Source: Mucilaginibacter sp. KACC 22773 (GTDB taxonomy: Bacteria > Bacteroidota > Bacteroidia > Sphingobacteriales > Sphingobacteriaceae). From it: DNA of 64,000 nt. The notes under the pieces were generated by a model, which saw nothing but the letters and a program-made list of their open reading frames with translations, searched no databases and was not told where the DNA came from. Shown here piece by piece: positions 26,106 to 34,520 of this stretch. The position numbers were made by a program, and so were the translations under genes. The stretch's first letter is position 1, and the number at the start of each line of letters is the position of its first letter. Location: positions 248,001 through 312,000 of the forward strand of contig NZ_CP117883.1 in the NCBI RefSeq assembly GCF_028736215.1, read 5' to 3'.

Positions 26106-27820
26106 GCCAAAACAGAATTATCTTTAACGCCCTGGGTGGCTTTTGCAGCTATTTGCTGCGCGATAAAACTGCCCAAGGTTTTGTATTTATTGTAACGGGC
26201 CAGGTATAAGGCCTCTTTTTCTTTATTCGGATAATACTCTACATCAAATCCGCGGCCCATACCCTGCATGGCATCCTCAACCGTTGGATAAATGCCGGCA
26301 ACAACAGCTGCAAACATGGCCGCGCCCAGTGCACAGGTATGTTTAAACTGGTGAATGCGGATAGGCATACCCAATACATCGGCCATCATCTGCATCACAA
26401 ATGGCGATTTTTTGGCCACACCGCCGATCCCTATAATACCTTTAACCGGGATACCCTCGCTGATAAAACGCTCCACAATGCTTTTAGCCCCAAAGCAGGT
26501 AGCTTCGGCCAATGAGCGGAATACGCGCGGTGCATCGCTGCCCAGGCCTAAGCCGGTTATTGCGCCTTTTAATTCCTGGTTGGCATCCGGTGTACGGCGG
26601 CCGTTAAACCAATCGATAGATAATTCGTTATCAAAATCCAAAGGCAACAAATCGGCCTGGCGGCTTAATTCAGGGATGATCAGCTCGGCCATTTCGGCTT
26701 TTAACGCCTCGGCGGTGGCTGTATCAATAATGGCTGACTGCGATAATAGGTTATTTAAAGGCCATAAAAGCACATTTTTAAACCAGGCATAAGTGTCGCC
26801 AAAGGCCGACTGACCAGCTTCTAACCCTGTCATCCCAGGTATAACCGAGCCATTTACCTGTCCGCAAATACCGGCTACCAGTTTGCCTTCAACCTCAACA
26901 GATGGCGCAACCAAAATATCGCAGGTGGATGTACCCATTACTTTACTTAAATGGTATGGCTCAATCTGGCCGCCCACCGCGCCCATGTGCGCATCAAAAG
27001 CGCCGGTGCCGACGATAACATCGGTAGATAAGCCCAATTTTTCGGCCCATTCTGCGCTCAGTGTTCCTGCGGCTTCGTCGGCGGTGTAGGTATCTTTAAA
27101 TAGTTTATCGGTAATGCCCGTCAATAGCGGATCAAGCGACGAGAAAAATTCGTCAGGCGGCAAACCGCCAAACTCCTCGGCCCATAAAGCTTTATGGCCG
27201 GCAGAGCAGCGGCCGCGCTTAATTTCTTTAACATCGGTACCTCCGGTTAACAAGAATGGGATCCAGTCGCAATGCTCTACCCAGGAGTGCAGGGCTTCGT
27301 GTACCTGGGCATCAACCCTTACAATATGCAGCAATTTGGCCCAAAACCACTCGGATGAGTAGATGCCGCCAACATATTTTAAATAATTGGTATCGAATTT
27401 TGTAGCATGTTCGTTTATCTGGGCGGCTTCCAATACCGAAGTATGGTCTTTCCATAAAATGAACATGGCGTTGGGGTTTTGCTCGAAACCCGTGGTTAAA
27501 GCTAATGGCGTACCTGTTTTATCAACAGCAATAGGGGTTGATCCTGTAGTATCTACCGATAAACCTTTCACTGCTTTGGCTACCTCGGCGCCGCCTGCCT
27601 TTGCAATACAATCTTTTATAGTAGTTTCTAATCCTTCTATATAGTCAAGAGGGTGTTGCCTGAACTGGTTTTCGGCTGGTTTGCAAAATAAACCTTGCTG
27701 CCAGCGCGGGTAATTGAATACAGATGAGGCTATTTCTTCGCCGTTGTGCGCGTTGATTAACACGGAGCGAACGGAGTCGGAACCATAGTCCACTCCAATC
27801 ACAAATTGGTCTTCTCTCAT
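26102..27820 (-). CDS. araB: Ribulokinase
   Basis: The 572-residue FGGY-family kinase phosphorylates L-ribulose with ATP. Hallmarks: N-terminal GVDYGSDSVRSVLIN nucleotide-binding strand, VDTTGSTPIAVD, the GAFDAHMGAVGGQ and MGTSTCDI motifs, and the C-terminal IGIGGVAKKSPFVMQMMADVLG segment. It is the first gene of the tightly packed araB-araD-GH27 group. A 15-bp inverted repeat lies 16 bases before its ATG, a good position for a repressor. Confidence 0.97.
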   Translation of the reverse strand: MREDQFVIGVDYGSDSVRSVLINAHNGEEIASSVFNYPRWQQGLFCKPAENQFRQHPLDYIEGLETTIKDCIAKAGGAEVAKAVKGLSVDTTGSTPIAVDKTGTPLALTTGFEQNPNAMFILWKDHTSVLEAAQINEHATKFDTNYLKYVGGIYSSEWFWAKLLHIVRVDAQVHEALHSWVEHCDWIPFLLTGGTDVKEIKRGRCSAGHKALWAEEFGGLPPDEFFSSLDPLLTGITDKLFKDTYTADEAAGTLSAEWAEKLGLSTDVIVGTGAFDAHMGAVGGQIEPYHLSKVMGTSTCDILVAPSVEVEGKLVAGICGQVNGSVIPGMTGLEAGQSAFGDTYAWFKNVLLWPLNNLLSQSAIIDTATAEALKAEMAELIIPELSRQADLLPLDFDNELSIDWFNGRRTPDANQELKGAITGLGLGSDAPRVFRSLAEATCFGAKSIVERFISEGIPVKGIIGIGGVAKKSPFVMQMMADVLGMPIRIHQFKHTCALGAAMFAAVVAGIYPTVEDAMQGMGRGFDVEYYPNKEKEALYLARYNKYKTLGSFIAQQIAAKATQGVKDNSVLA

Positions 27821-27836
27821 ATTGGTTAAATAATTC

Positions 27837-27851
27837 GTGTTGAAGTAACAC
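27837..27851 (-). promoter_or_regulatory. Candidate AraR operator upstream of araB
   Basis: GTGTTGAAGTAACAC is an inverted repeat with perfect 5-bp arms. It shares the pattern GTGTTnnnnTnACAC with a repeat in the regulator-galM intergenic region at 28742-28756. Assignment to the Nudix regulator is inference from position and the shared pattern. Confidence 0.4.
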
Positions 27852-27927
27852 TTATTTTTTTACAATAAAAAATTTTTATTAAAAAACATTTAAATTGTTA
27901 CTGAAACAAGGGGCTTAAAAGCTTAGT

Positions 27928-28629
27928 TTAAAGTGTATCCGGGTTGGGAATAAAATTCATAAATGCCTGAAATTTAGCATAGTAATTTTGCATATTCAAT
28001 TGATAATAGTATGCGCCGCGTTTTGAGCCGGCTTTATCTTTATCGTTTAGCTTAATGAGTAAACCTGTGGCCAAAACGCGTTTGCTAAAATTCCGTTTAT
28101 CAATCTGGGTGTTAAAAACGCTCTCGTAAAGGGTTTGCAATTGCGGAATTGTAAACCTTGCCGGTAAAAGTTCAAACAAAATGGGGTGCATGGCGGCTTT
28201 GTACCTGATGCGTTTTTTGGCTGCCTCTACCATTTCCTGCTGATCGAAAATGAGTTTAGGTACGCGTTTTAGCGGGAACCAATCGGCGTGGTAATCTTTA
28301 CTTAGCTGAATTTCATATTTATTGATATCTATTAATGCAAAGTAGGTAATTGACACGGTGCGTTCAATAGGATCGCGTTTTGTGCTGCCAAATGTGTGTA
28401 ATTGCTCTAAATAGACGCCTTCGAGCCCGGTAAGCTGTTTTAAAATACGGTTGGCGGCCTGGTCAAGGCTTTCGGCAACCTGTACAAAACCACCCATCAA
28501 ACTCCAGTTCCCCTTCTCGGGTTCGAAGCCCCTTTTTATCAGCAGAATTTTTAAAGTATCACCATCAAATCCAAATATAATGCAGTCAACTGCCAGTAAA
28601 AGTCGCGTTTGTTTCGAATATTTTTGCAT
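27928..28629 (-). CDS. Nudix-type transcriptional regulator, AraR-like
   Basis: This 233-residue protein has an N-terminal Nudix fold and a C-terminal winged-helix domain (IPQLQTLYESVFNTQIDKRNFSKRVLATGLL). The Nudix box is degenerate: it reads GGFVQVAESLDQAANRILKQ, so the REUxEE catalytic glutamates are missing, as expected for ligand sensors rather than hydrolases. In Bacteroides thetaiotaomicron a Nudix-family regulator of this architecture (AraR) controls arabinose genes; gene order here supports the same job. It lies between araB and the divergent galM gene. The alternative, a general sugar-responsive NrtR-like regulator, is less likely. Confidence 0.88.
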   Translation of the reverse strand: MQKYSKQTRLLLAVDCIIFGFDGDTLKILLIKRGFEPEKGNWSLMGGFVQVAESLDQAANRILKQLTGLEGVYLEQLHTFGSTKRDPIERTVSITYFALIDINKYEIQLSKDYHADWFPLKRVPKLIFDQQEMVEAAKKRIRYKAAMHPILFELLPARFTIPQLQTLYESVFNTQIDKRNFSKRVLATGLLIKLNDKDKAGSKRGAYYYQLNMQNYYAKFQAFMNFIPNPDTL

Positions 28630-28734
28630 GTGATGGGGTAAAAAAAAGCGCCAAATGTAATTTTTTTGACCGCTAAAAATCTAAATATAATGCCATTTTA
28701 CTGGCAAAACAGCTTTAAAATTGATTTAGCAGGC

Positions 28735-28763
28735 TTTATTGGTGTTTGGCTTACACCAATAAA
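28735..28763 (+). promoter_or_regulatory. Candidate operator in the araR-galM divergent region
   Basis: A perfect 11-bp inverted repeat (TTTATTGGTGT with ACACCAATAAA, 7-nt spacer) contains GTGTTTGGCTTACAC, similar in layout to the repeat before araB. A second AT-rich inverted repeat (TTTAATTGT, 7-nt spacer, ACAATTAAA) follows around 28774-28798. Both lie in the 307-bp spacer that must carry promoters for the regulator and for galM. Nothing else is evident there. Confidence 0.45.
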
Positions 28764-28936
28764 AGTAAAAATATTTTAATTGTTTTTTTCACAATTAAAT
28801 AAATTTTATTCTACCTTAGATTTTGATTAGGGTGGCCAATTGCCCCAATCACAAAACCAAACACCAAATTATAACCAGTTAAACCGCTCAAAAACTTCAA
28901 AGAAGTTTAAAAAAGCGACAAAAACTTTCAGGAATT

Positions 28937-30112
28937 ATGCAAAAAGTATACAAAAAACAGTACTTATTTTACAGCTTCGCGTTATCGCTATTGGTAAGCT
29001 GCAGTGGCCCGGCCGAAAAAAAGGAAGCAGCGGCAGATTCTACATCAACAGTAGCCGCCGCGGCACCTGATGCCAAAAACTTTGAGGCTACTATAAACGG
29101 CAAGGCTGTTAAGCTTTACACATTAAAAAACAACAAAGGCGCCAGCGTAGCCATCACCAATTATGGCGGCCGCGTTGTAAGCCTGCTGGTACCCGATAAT
29201 AAAGCAGCTTTAACCGATGTGGTTTTGGGCTATGATAGCGTAAAAACTTACCAAAAGCCTAAAGAACCATTTTTTGGCGCCATTATAGGCCGTTATGGTA
29301 ACCGCATAGGCAAAGGAAAATTTAGCCTTGACGGCAAAGCTTACCAACTGGATATAAACGATGGTGTTAATACCCTGCATGGCGGCTTTAAAGGGTTTTA
29401 TGCACAGGTGTTTGATGCCGCGCAACCAAACGACAGTACCCTTAACCTTACTTATGTATCTAAAGACGGTGAAGGCGGTTACCCCGGCACGCTTACAAGT
29501 AAAGTAACATACACCTTAACAGCTGATAACGCGCTTAAGATAGAATATACGGCTACAACAGATAAAACTACCATAGTGAACCTCACCAACCACGCCTATT
29601 TTAACCTGAACGGCGAGGGCGACTCTACTATTTTAGATAACATAGTGAAAATTGATGCCGACAACATAACACCGGTTGATACCACACTGATCCCGACAGG
29701 GAAATTGCAGCCGGTAAAAGGCACGCCTTTTGATTTTACTACTGCAAAAGCCATTGGTGCCAACATAAACGATAAGGACGACCAACTGAAAAATGGTAAA
29801 GGCTACGATCATAACTTCGCGCTTAATAAGCATGATATCACCAAATCTATAGCTACTGTAAGCAGCCCAAAAACAGGTATTGTGATGGACATATATACCG
29901 ACGAACCGGGCCTGCAGTTTTATAGCGGTAACTTTTTAACCGGTGCAACCAAAGACGGTAAAGGCGGTAAATCTTACCCGCACCGTTCGGCATTTTGCAT
30001 GGAGACGCAGCATTTTCCTGATGCGCCAAACCAGCCTGCGTTTGCATCAACCGTGTTAAAGCCTGGGCAAACTTATCATACTACAACCATTTACAAATTC
30101 AGTAATAAGTAG
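28937..30112 (+). CDS. galM: Aldose 1-epimerase, predicted lipoprotein
   Basis: The 391-residue protein has a lipoprotein signal (LFYSFALSLLVSC) and an acidic, alanine-rich linker before the galactose-mutarotase domain. The domain shows FGAIIGRYGNRIGKGKF, the catalytic histidine in NLTNHAYFNL, GYDHNF and the catalytic glutamate region AFCMETQHFPDAPN. It interconverts sugar anomers; here probably L-arabinose, in the periplasm or at the outer membrane. It is divergent from the Nudix regulator gene and is followed 49 bp later by the sigma factor gene. Confidence 0.93.
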   Translation: MQKVYKKQYLFYSFALSLLVSCSGPAEKKEAAADSTSTVAAAAPDAKNFEATINGKAVKLYTLKNNKGASVAITNYGGRVVSLLVPDNKAALTDVVLGYDSVKTYQKPKEPFFGAIIGRYGNRIGKGKFSLDGKAYQLDINDGVNTLHGGFKGFYAQVFDAAQPNDSTLNLTYVSKDGEGGYPGTLTSKVTYTLTADNALKIEYTATTDKTTIVNLTNHAYFNLNGEGDSTILDNIVKIDADNITPVDTTLIPTGKLQPVKGTPFDFTTAKAIGANINDKDDQLKNGKGYDHNFALNKHDITKSIATVSSPKTGIVMDIYTDEPGLQFYSGNFLTGATKDGKGGKSYPHRSAFCMETQHFPDAPNQPAFASTVLKPGQTYHTTTIYKFSNK

Positions 30113-30161
30113 GCCTTGTTTAATTAGTGTTATCGTTTGATGATTATTATCCCGAATTGAG

Positions 30162-30752
30162 ATGTTGGATACCGAAATAAAATATCTGCTAAATGATATT
30201 GCTTTAAATAACAACAGGGCATCCTTTAAAAGGGTGTACCTGTTTTATTACAGCAAATTATTTTGGTTTGCCAAATCGTTTGTAAAAACCGATGAGGCCG
30301 CCGAGGAGATCATAGACGACGTGTTTTTAAACCTTTGGATGCAGCGCGCGAGGCTAACCGATATTGGTAATTTTAGTAACTATTGCTATATGTCGGTTAA
30401 AAATAAATCATTAACACATGTTTCAAAAGCGAAGCTGAACCAGGTAAATATTGATGATGTTGAGGTAGACATTGCCGATTCGGCAGCTACAGGCGAAGAC
30501 CGGCTGATCTGTAATGATACTACAGCGCTTATCAACAATTCGCTCAGTAAATTAACCGACCAATGCAAACTGGTTTTTAAACTGGTAAAAGAAGATGGTT
30601 TAAAATACCGAGAAGTTGCCGAACTGTTAAGCCTATCTATCAAAACGGTAGAATACCACATGGGTAACGCGCTGCGGCAGATTTCGGTCGGGATAGTTAA
30701 CTCGCAAAAAGACCAGCTGCCTGCTCAGGGAAAGGTGGTTTCTGAAAAATAA
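30162..30752 (+). CDS. ECF-type RNA polymerase sigma-70 factor
   Basis: The 196-residue protein has region 2 (about residues 25-90: AEEIIDDVFLNLWMQRARL and NYCYMSVKNKSLTHV) and region 4 (about 130-185: LTDQCKLVFKLVKEDGLKYREVAELLSLSIKTVEYHMGNAL). This is the Bacteroidota sigma family that works with a FecR anti-sigma factor and an STN-domain TonB receptor. The matching FecR, SusC and SusD genes lie on the same strand but 2.5 kb away, separated by three leftward genes. It most likely switches on the SusC-led operon when arabinan is sensed. Confidence 0.93.
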   Translation: MLDTEIKYLLNDIALNNNRASFKRVYLFYYSKLFWFAKSFVKTDEAAEEIIDDVFLNLWMQRARLTDIGNFSNYCYMSVKNKSLTHVSKAKLNQVNIDDVEVDIADSAATGEDRLICNDTTALINNSLSKLTDQCKLVFKLVKEDGLKYREVAELLSLSIKTVEYHMGNALRQISVGIVNSQKDQLPAQGKVVSEK

Positions 30753-30898
30753 TGGGGGATGGCATCTGTTTATGCTTTCAAAGGCAGCCTGTTTGCCTAT
30801 GTATGAGTTACAGGGTGGCTAATCTGGCCATAATAAACAGGTCTGTTGCTTCTTTAATTTGGTTGTGATATGCTTCAGTAGCGGTTTCTTTTTCCGCT

Positions 30899-31258
30899 TT
30901 ATTTTTTGCTGATCAACTTAAGCTTTAAATACCCACCTAAAATAGATACCGGCGCAAAAATCAACATAGCAAATAGCTGCGTCCAATGGCTGCTGGCAGA
31001 TGTCAGCATTGAGATGGCTGCCAGCAAAAAGATAACCAAAGCTAAAATGAAATTTAGTGTAAGTTTTGTTTGCCTGGCTATCAATTGCAATATAAATCCG
31101 GCTAAAACCGAAAAAAATGTGCCGTAAACTATGGTCAACATTTTAAAAGTGAGTGGCGCATCCTGGTGAGGAGGCTGTGCCGTTAACTTAAACAGCAAAA
31201 CCGAGCTTGCTGCAAATACAATGTAGCCCACAATTACCGATAATATTTTCCTGGTCAT
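30899..31258 (-). CDS. Small four-helix membrane protein
   Basis: This 119-residue protein has four membrane segments (about 5-25, 40-62, 68-86 and 92-112) joined by short loops with a lysine-rich end (KLKLISKK). I recognise no family. It is one of three leftward genes between the sigma factor gene and fecR; it has no evident link to arabinose use. Confidence 0.6.
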   Translation of the reverse strand: MTRKILSVIVGYIVFAASSVLLFKLTAQPPHQDAPLTFKMLTIVYGTFFSVLAGFILQLIARQTKLTLNFILALVIFLLAAISMLTSASSHWTQLFAMLIFAPVSILGGYLKLKLISKK

Positions 31259-31343
31259 TTTATTATTTTTTAATCAACTATCTGGTATATAAAGCTAAAC
31301 AGGCTATTGAAAATTGCTTTGTTAACACCACGAAGCTTCCTCG

Positions 31344-32018
31344 TCAGCCCGCCACCATCGCGTAAGCCCTTACCGGAAAAGTGCCCACACCTTTAAACTT
31401 AGGTGGCACGGCGTTAAATTTATAACCATCCGGGGGGAGTTTGTCCAGGTTACATAAATGCTCTACTATTAAAATCCCCGCGCCCAATAAAGTGGTGTGT
31501 ACCGGCCGGCTTTTGCCTGTAGTATCATCAATGTTATGGCTATCTATACCAACCAATTTTACTTCCTGTTCTTTTAAATATTGGGCAGCTTCGGCTGTAA
31601 GGTAGGGGTGGTTTTCAAAATAGGTATCGGTATTCCAGTGTTTGCTCCAGCCGGTAAATACAATTACTGCCTTACCCCGAACTTCTTTATCACGAAAGAA
31701 ATCGGGGCCAATTGCCGTTACATTGCAGGCATTTATGGTGGTGGCCTCAAGGTTGGCAAATTGTTCTAAAGAAACTTCAGACATATCGGCGCCGTGCTCA
31801 AACCGGTGGAAAGGGCAATCAATGTATGTGCCCGTATTGGTTACCATTTCAATTTTTCCTATCTGGAATTCGGTACCGGTTTCATAAAACTCTTTTGATT
31901 TTTCGCGGCTTAAATAATCGCAAATGATTGGGGCTGGCAGGCCTTTATAGGTTATCAATCCGTCGAAAATAACGTGGCTGAGATCTACCAGTTTGGGGTT
32001 GTTATTGGATTGTTTCAT
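31344..32018 (-). CDS. Cyclase family protein (KynB/isatin hydrolase-like)
   Basis: This 224-residue protein belongs to the metal-dependent cyclase family, whose members include arylformamidase and isatin hydrolase. The N-terminal DLSHVIFDG and the signature TNTGTYIDCPFHRFEHG are visible, as are VKLVGIDSHNID and ERLL-like HTTLLGAGILIVEHL. In canonical members the signature is HxGTHxDxPxHF; here the first two metal histidines are replaced by Asn and Tyr, while the Asp and last His remain. I recall a TGTYxDxPxHR subfamily with the same change. Substrate is unknown. It is codirectional with the membrane protein gene. Confidence 0.85.
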   Translation of the reverse strand: MKQSNNNPKLVDLSHVIFDGLITYKGLPAPIICDYLSREKSKEFYETGTEFQIGKIEMVTNTGTYIDCPFHRFEHGADMSEVSLEQFANLEATTINACNVTAIGPDFFRDKEVRGKAVIVFTGWSKHWNTDTYFENHPYLTAEAAQYLKEQEVKLVGIDSHNIDDTTGKSRPVHTTLLGAGILIVEHLCNLDKLPPDGYKFNAVPPKFKGVGTFPVRAYAMVAG

Positions 32019-32063
32019 TGGCTGTGGTGCGGTTGTTGGTTTAAAGTTAACATAAAAGGTGCT

Positions 32064-33110
32064 TTACTCCAGCTGCTTTTTAAGGGCTTCTTTGCTTGGT
32101 AATACCGCTTTATACTCCTTGGCAAATATTTGATTGCTACCTTGTGGAAGGGTAAATTCTATAACCGTTCTGTTTTCCTCTTTGCAAAGAATAACACCTA
32201 TTGTTGGGTTTTCATCCTTTGTTTTTATTTTTCTGTCGTAATAATTTACATACATCTGCATCTGCCCAATATCCTGATGTGTTAACTTCCCGATTTTTAA
32301 GTCGAAAAGAACGAAGCACCTAAGTAGCCTATTATAAAATACAAGATCGACAAAAAAGCTATCTCCTTCAAATGTGAACCGGCGTTGCCGTCCTTCAAAC
32401 AGAAACCCTTTACCAAGTTCCAACATAAAATGCTCTAACTTATCTATAATGGCGGTTTCAAAGTCATTTTCAGAGTATTTACTTTCTTCTTTTAACCCAA
32501 GAAACTCTAACACGTAATGGCTTTTAAGTGCATCGGCAGGCTTTTCTATTATTTGTCCTTTTGTTGCAAGCTGTTTAACCTCGTTTTTATCCTTGCTTAA
32601 AGCTAATCTTTCAAATAATGCCGAATTGTATTGCCGCTGCAATTCTCTTACCGACCAATTATTTGCTGCAGCTTCTATTTCATAAAAGTTGCGTTCATCT
32701 TCATTTTTAATTTTAAGCAACAAAACATATTGTGACCACCCCAATGGAAACGGGATGGGAGATTTCCCAGACAGTGTCTGGGATTTTAATAGTTGATCGA
32801 ATTTCCCAGACAGTGTCTGGGAAATTCGATGTTGGTAGGTTATATAAAAGCCTCTCATATACTCCAGGTTAGAGACGGAATACCCTTTCCCAAATTCTTT
32901 ATTTAATTCATTGCTTAAATATATTAGCGTTTCTTTAGCGTATTCTGCTCGTTGGCTTCCATGTTGCTCATCTTCTACAATCATTTTACCTATTTGAAAA
33001 TAAGTAAGGATCATAGCAGCGTTAACATTCCTGACAATATAATGCTGCGTCTCGGCTATTATGGTTTTGATATTTTCAAAAAGTGGGAAGGGATTGTTTT
33101 TTGATCTCAT
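32064..33110 (-). CDS. PDDEXK nuclease-domain protein (DUF1016/YhcG family)
   Basis: The 348-residue protein has the two-part YhcG architecture: an N-terminal helical domain (IGKMIVEDEQHGSQRAEYAKETLIYLSNELNKEFGKGYSVSNLEYMR) and a C-terminal PD-(D/E)xK nuclease domain with DSFFVDLVFYNRLLRCFVLFDLKIG (Asp, Asp and Lys in the expected order). A QTLSGK peptide is repeated at about residues 97-118, encoded by two palindromic DNA blocks. The family is often found near restriction or mobile genes; its function is unsettled. It sits between an ECF sigma gene and its FecR gene, suggesting acquisition. Confidence 0.88.
   Translation of the reverse strand: MRSKNNPFPLFENIKTIIAETQHYIVRNVNAAMILTYFQIGKMIVEDEQHGSQRAEYAKETLIYLSNELNKEFGKGYSVSNLEYMRGFYITYQHRISQTLSGKFDQLLKSQTLSGKSPIPFPLGWSQYVLLLKIKNEDERNFYEIEAAANNWSVRELQRQYNSALFERLALSKDKNEVKQLATKGQIIEKPADALKSHYVLEFLGLKEESKYSENDFETAIIDKLEHFMLELGKGFLFEGRQRRFTFEGDSFFVDLVFYNRLLRCFVLFDLKIGKLTHQDIGQMQMYVNYYDRKIKTKDENPTIGVILCKEENRTVIEFTLPQGSNQIFAKEYKAVLPSKEALKKQLE
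32766..32830. repeat. Paired palindromes inside the YhcG-like gene
   Basis: CCCAGACA-G-TGTCTGGG occurs twice, at 32766-32782 and 32807-32823. The second is embedded in a 35-bp perfect palindrome with 17-bp arms and one central base (32796-32830, ATCGAATTTCCCAGACA arm). Both are in frame and encode the repeated QTLSGK peptides. Confidence 0.9.
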
Positions 33111-33267
33111 TTTTATATGCTGCTATGTCAAAACTACTAAGAATCATTATACCCAATGATAGATGCGGGTAACAAAAATCTCACGGTAATCTTTTTTTTA
33201 ATAATTTTCATTTCCCACCAGGGTGTTTCCATTAATTACAGTCTTTACAATTAGAGAGACGTAAATA

Positions 33268-34362
33268 ATGATCAACAATATCTGGATACTTATTGGTAAA
33301 AAGTTAAGTGGGGAGGCTACCGCCGAAGAGCTGGCCGAACTTGAAGAACTTTTGCGGCAAGGCGGTACCGATTTATACCCGGTTGATTTACTGGAAAATT
33401 TATGGCGCGAAGAAAATAAACCCAAAGCTGACGACAAGCTGGAAGCCAAATGGGCTGCCTTTGAAGATAAACTTGATACAGCCGATAAAGCAGAGGCCGA
33501 CGAATTGGCCCAACCAGAAAACCAGGAAAACGGTAAATCCAAATCGGGGATAATTAAGTTTCTTAAGTTTTTTTCGATGGTAGTGGCCGCTTGTTTTGCG
33601 TTGGTGTTTTTTGTGATAAATAAAAAAGATGTAACAGGCCCTGTTAAGTCAAACCAAATAACCGCTCCACAAAACGGCATCAGTAAAATTCAGCTGTCTG
33701 ATGGCACCAGAGTATGGTTAAACGCCGGCAGTAAACTAATTTACGATGCCAGCTACGGACTTGAACAAAGAAAAGTTAGCCTGCAGGGCGAGGCGCTGTT
33801 TGATGTGGTTAAGGATGCCCAACACCCGTTTATAGTTACCACATCAACAATCAGCATTAAAGTACTGGGTACCCGGTTTAATGTAAGGGCCTATAACAAC
33901 GATAAAACATCCGAAGCTTCGCTGATACATGGGCGTATAGAATTAACCATTTTAAAAACCCCCGAGAAAAAGATTATTTTAAAAGCCGCCGATAAGCTCA
34001 CCATTAATAATGAGCAGCCTGTTTTAACAGGCAAGGCTTTAGTGCCATCAGATAAAAGCATAACCGAAGAAACGCCATTGATGGTTTTGGGGCAGATTCA
34101 TCAGGCAAAAAAAGACACGCTGCCTTCTGAAGCCCTGTGGGTTGAAAACAAGCTGGCCTTTGACGCCGAAGACTTTGAAAGCCTGGCCAAACAGCTGGAA
34201 CGCCGCTATAATGTTACCATTGTTTTTAAAAACGATGACCTGAAAAAATTAAGGTTTACCGGCAAGTTTAAAAACGAAACCATAGCCAAAGCCTTAAAAG
34301 CACTTAAAACAACAACCTACTTCCATTATAAAACCGACAATAATCAAGTTTTAATTTATTAA
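33268..34362 (+). CDS. FecR-family anti-sigma factor (DUF4974)
   Basis: The 364-residue protein has a short cytoplasmic sigma-binding segment rich in glutamate, one membrane helix (about 92-113: FLKFFSMVVAACFALVFFV), a periplasmic FecR domain (about 125-225, with ISKIQLSDGTRVWLNAGSKLIYD and VLGTRFNVRAY) and a C-terminal DUF4974 domain (about 290-364: LAFDAEDFESLAKQLERRYNV). It transmits the receptor's signal to the ECF sigma factor. The next gene encodes a SusC protein with an STN domain, the usual interaction partner. Confidence 0.94.
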   Translation: MINNIWILIGKKLSGEATAEELAELEELLRQGGTDLYPVDLLENLWREENKPKADDKLEAKWAAFEDKLDTADKAEADELAQPENQENGKSKSGIIKFLKFFSMVVAACFALVFFVINKKDVTGPVKSNQITAPQNGISKIQLSDGTRVWLNAGSKLIYDASYGLEQRKVSLQGEALFDVVKDAQHPFIVTTSTISIKVLGTRFNVRAYNNDKTSEASLIHGRIELTILKTPEKKIILKAADKLTINNEQPVLTGKALVPSDKSITEETPLMVLGQIHQAKKDTLPSEALWVENKLAFDAEDFESLAKQLERRYNVTIVFKNDDLKKLRFTGKFKNETIAKALKALKTTTYFHYKTDNNQVLIY

Positions 34363-34520
34363 CCATTAAACCATTAATCAAATAGCCTATGCTTAAATAA
34401 GTATCTAAACTGAAAACCAAAAAGCGGAAGAATGTTCCACCATTCCCCCGCTAATACGGTAAAAGTTAACTACCAGCCCTTTTGAAAACCAAATAGTTAA
34501 AACAACCTTAATGCTAAATT

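Noticed and set aside
28630..28936. Riboswitch upstream of galM
   Set aside because: Only simple AT-rich inverted repeats suitable for protein binding are visible; no known aptamer motif was recognised.
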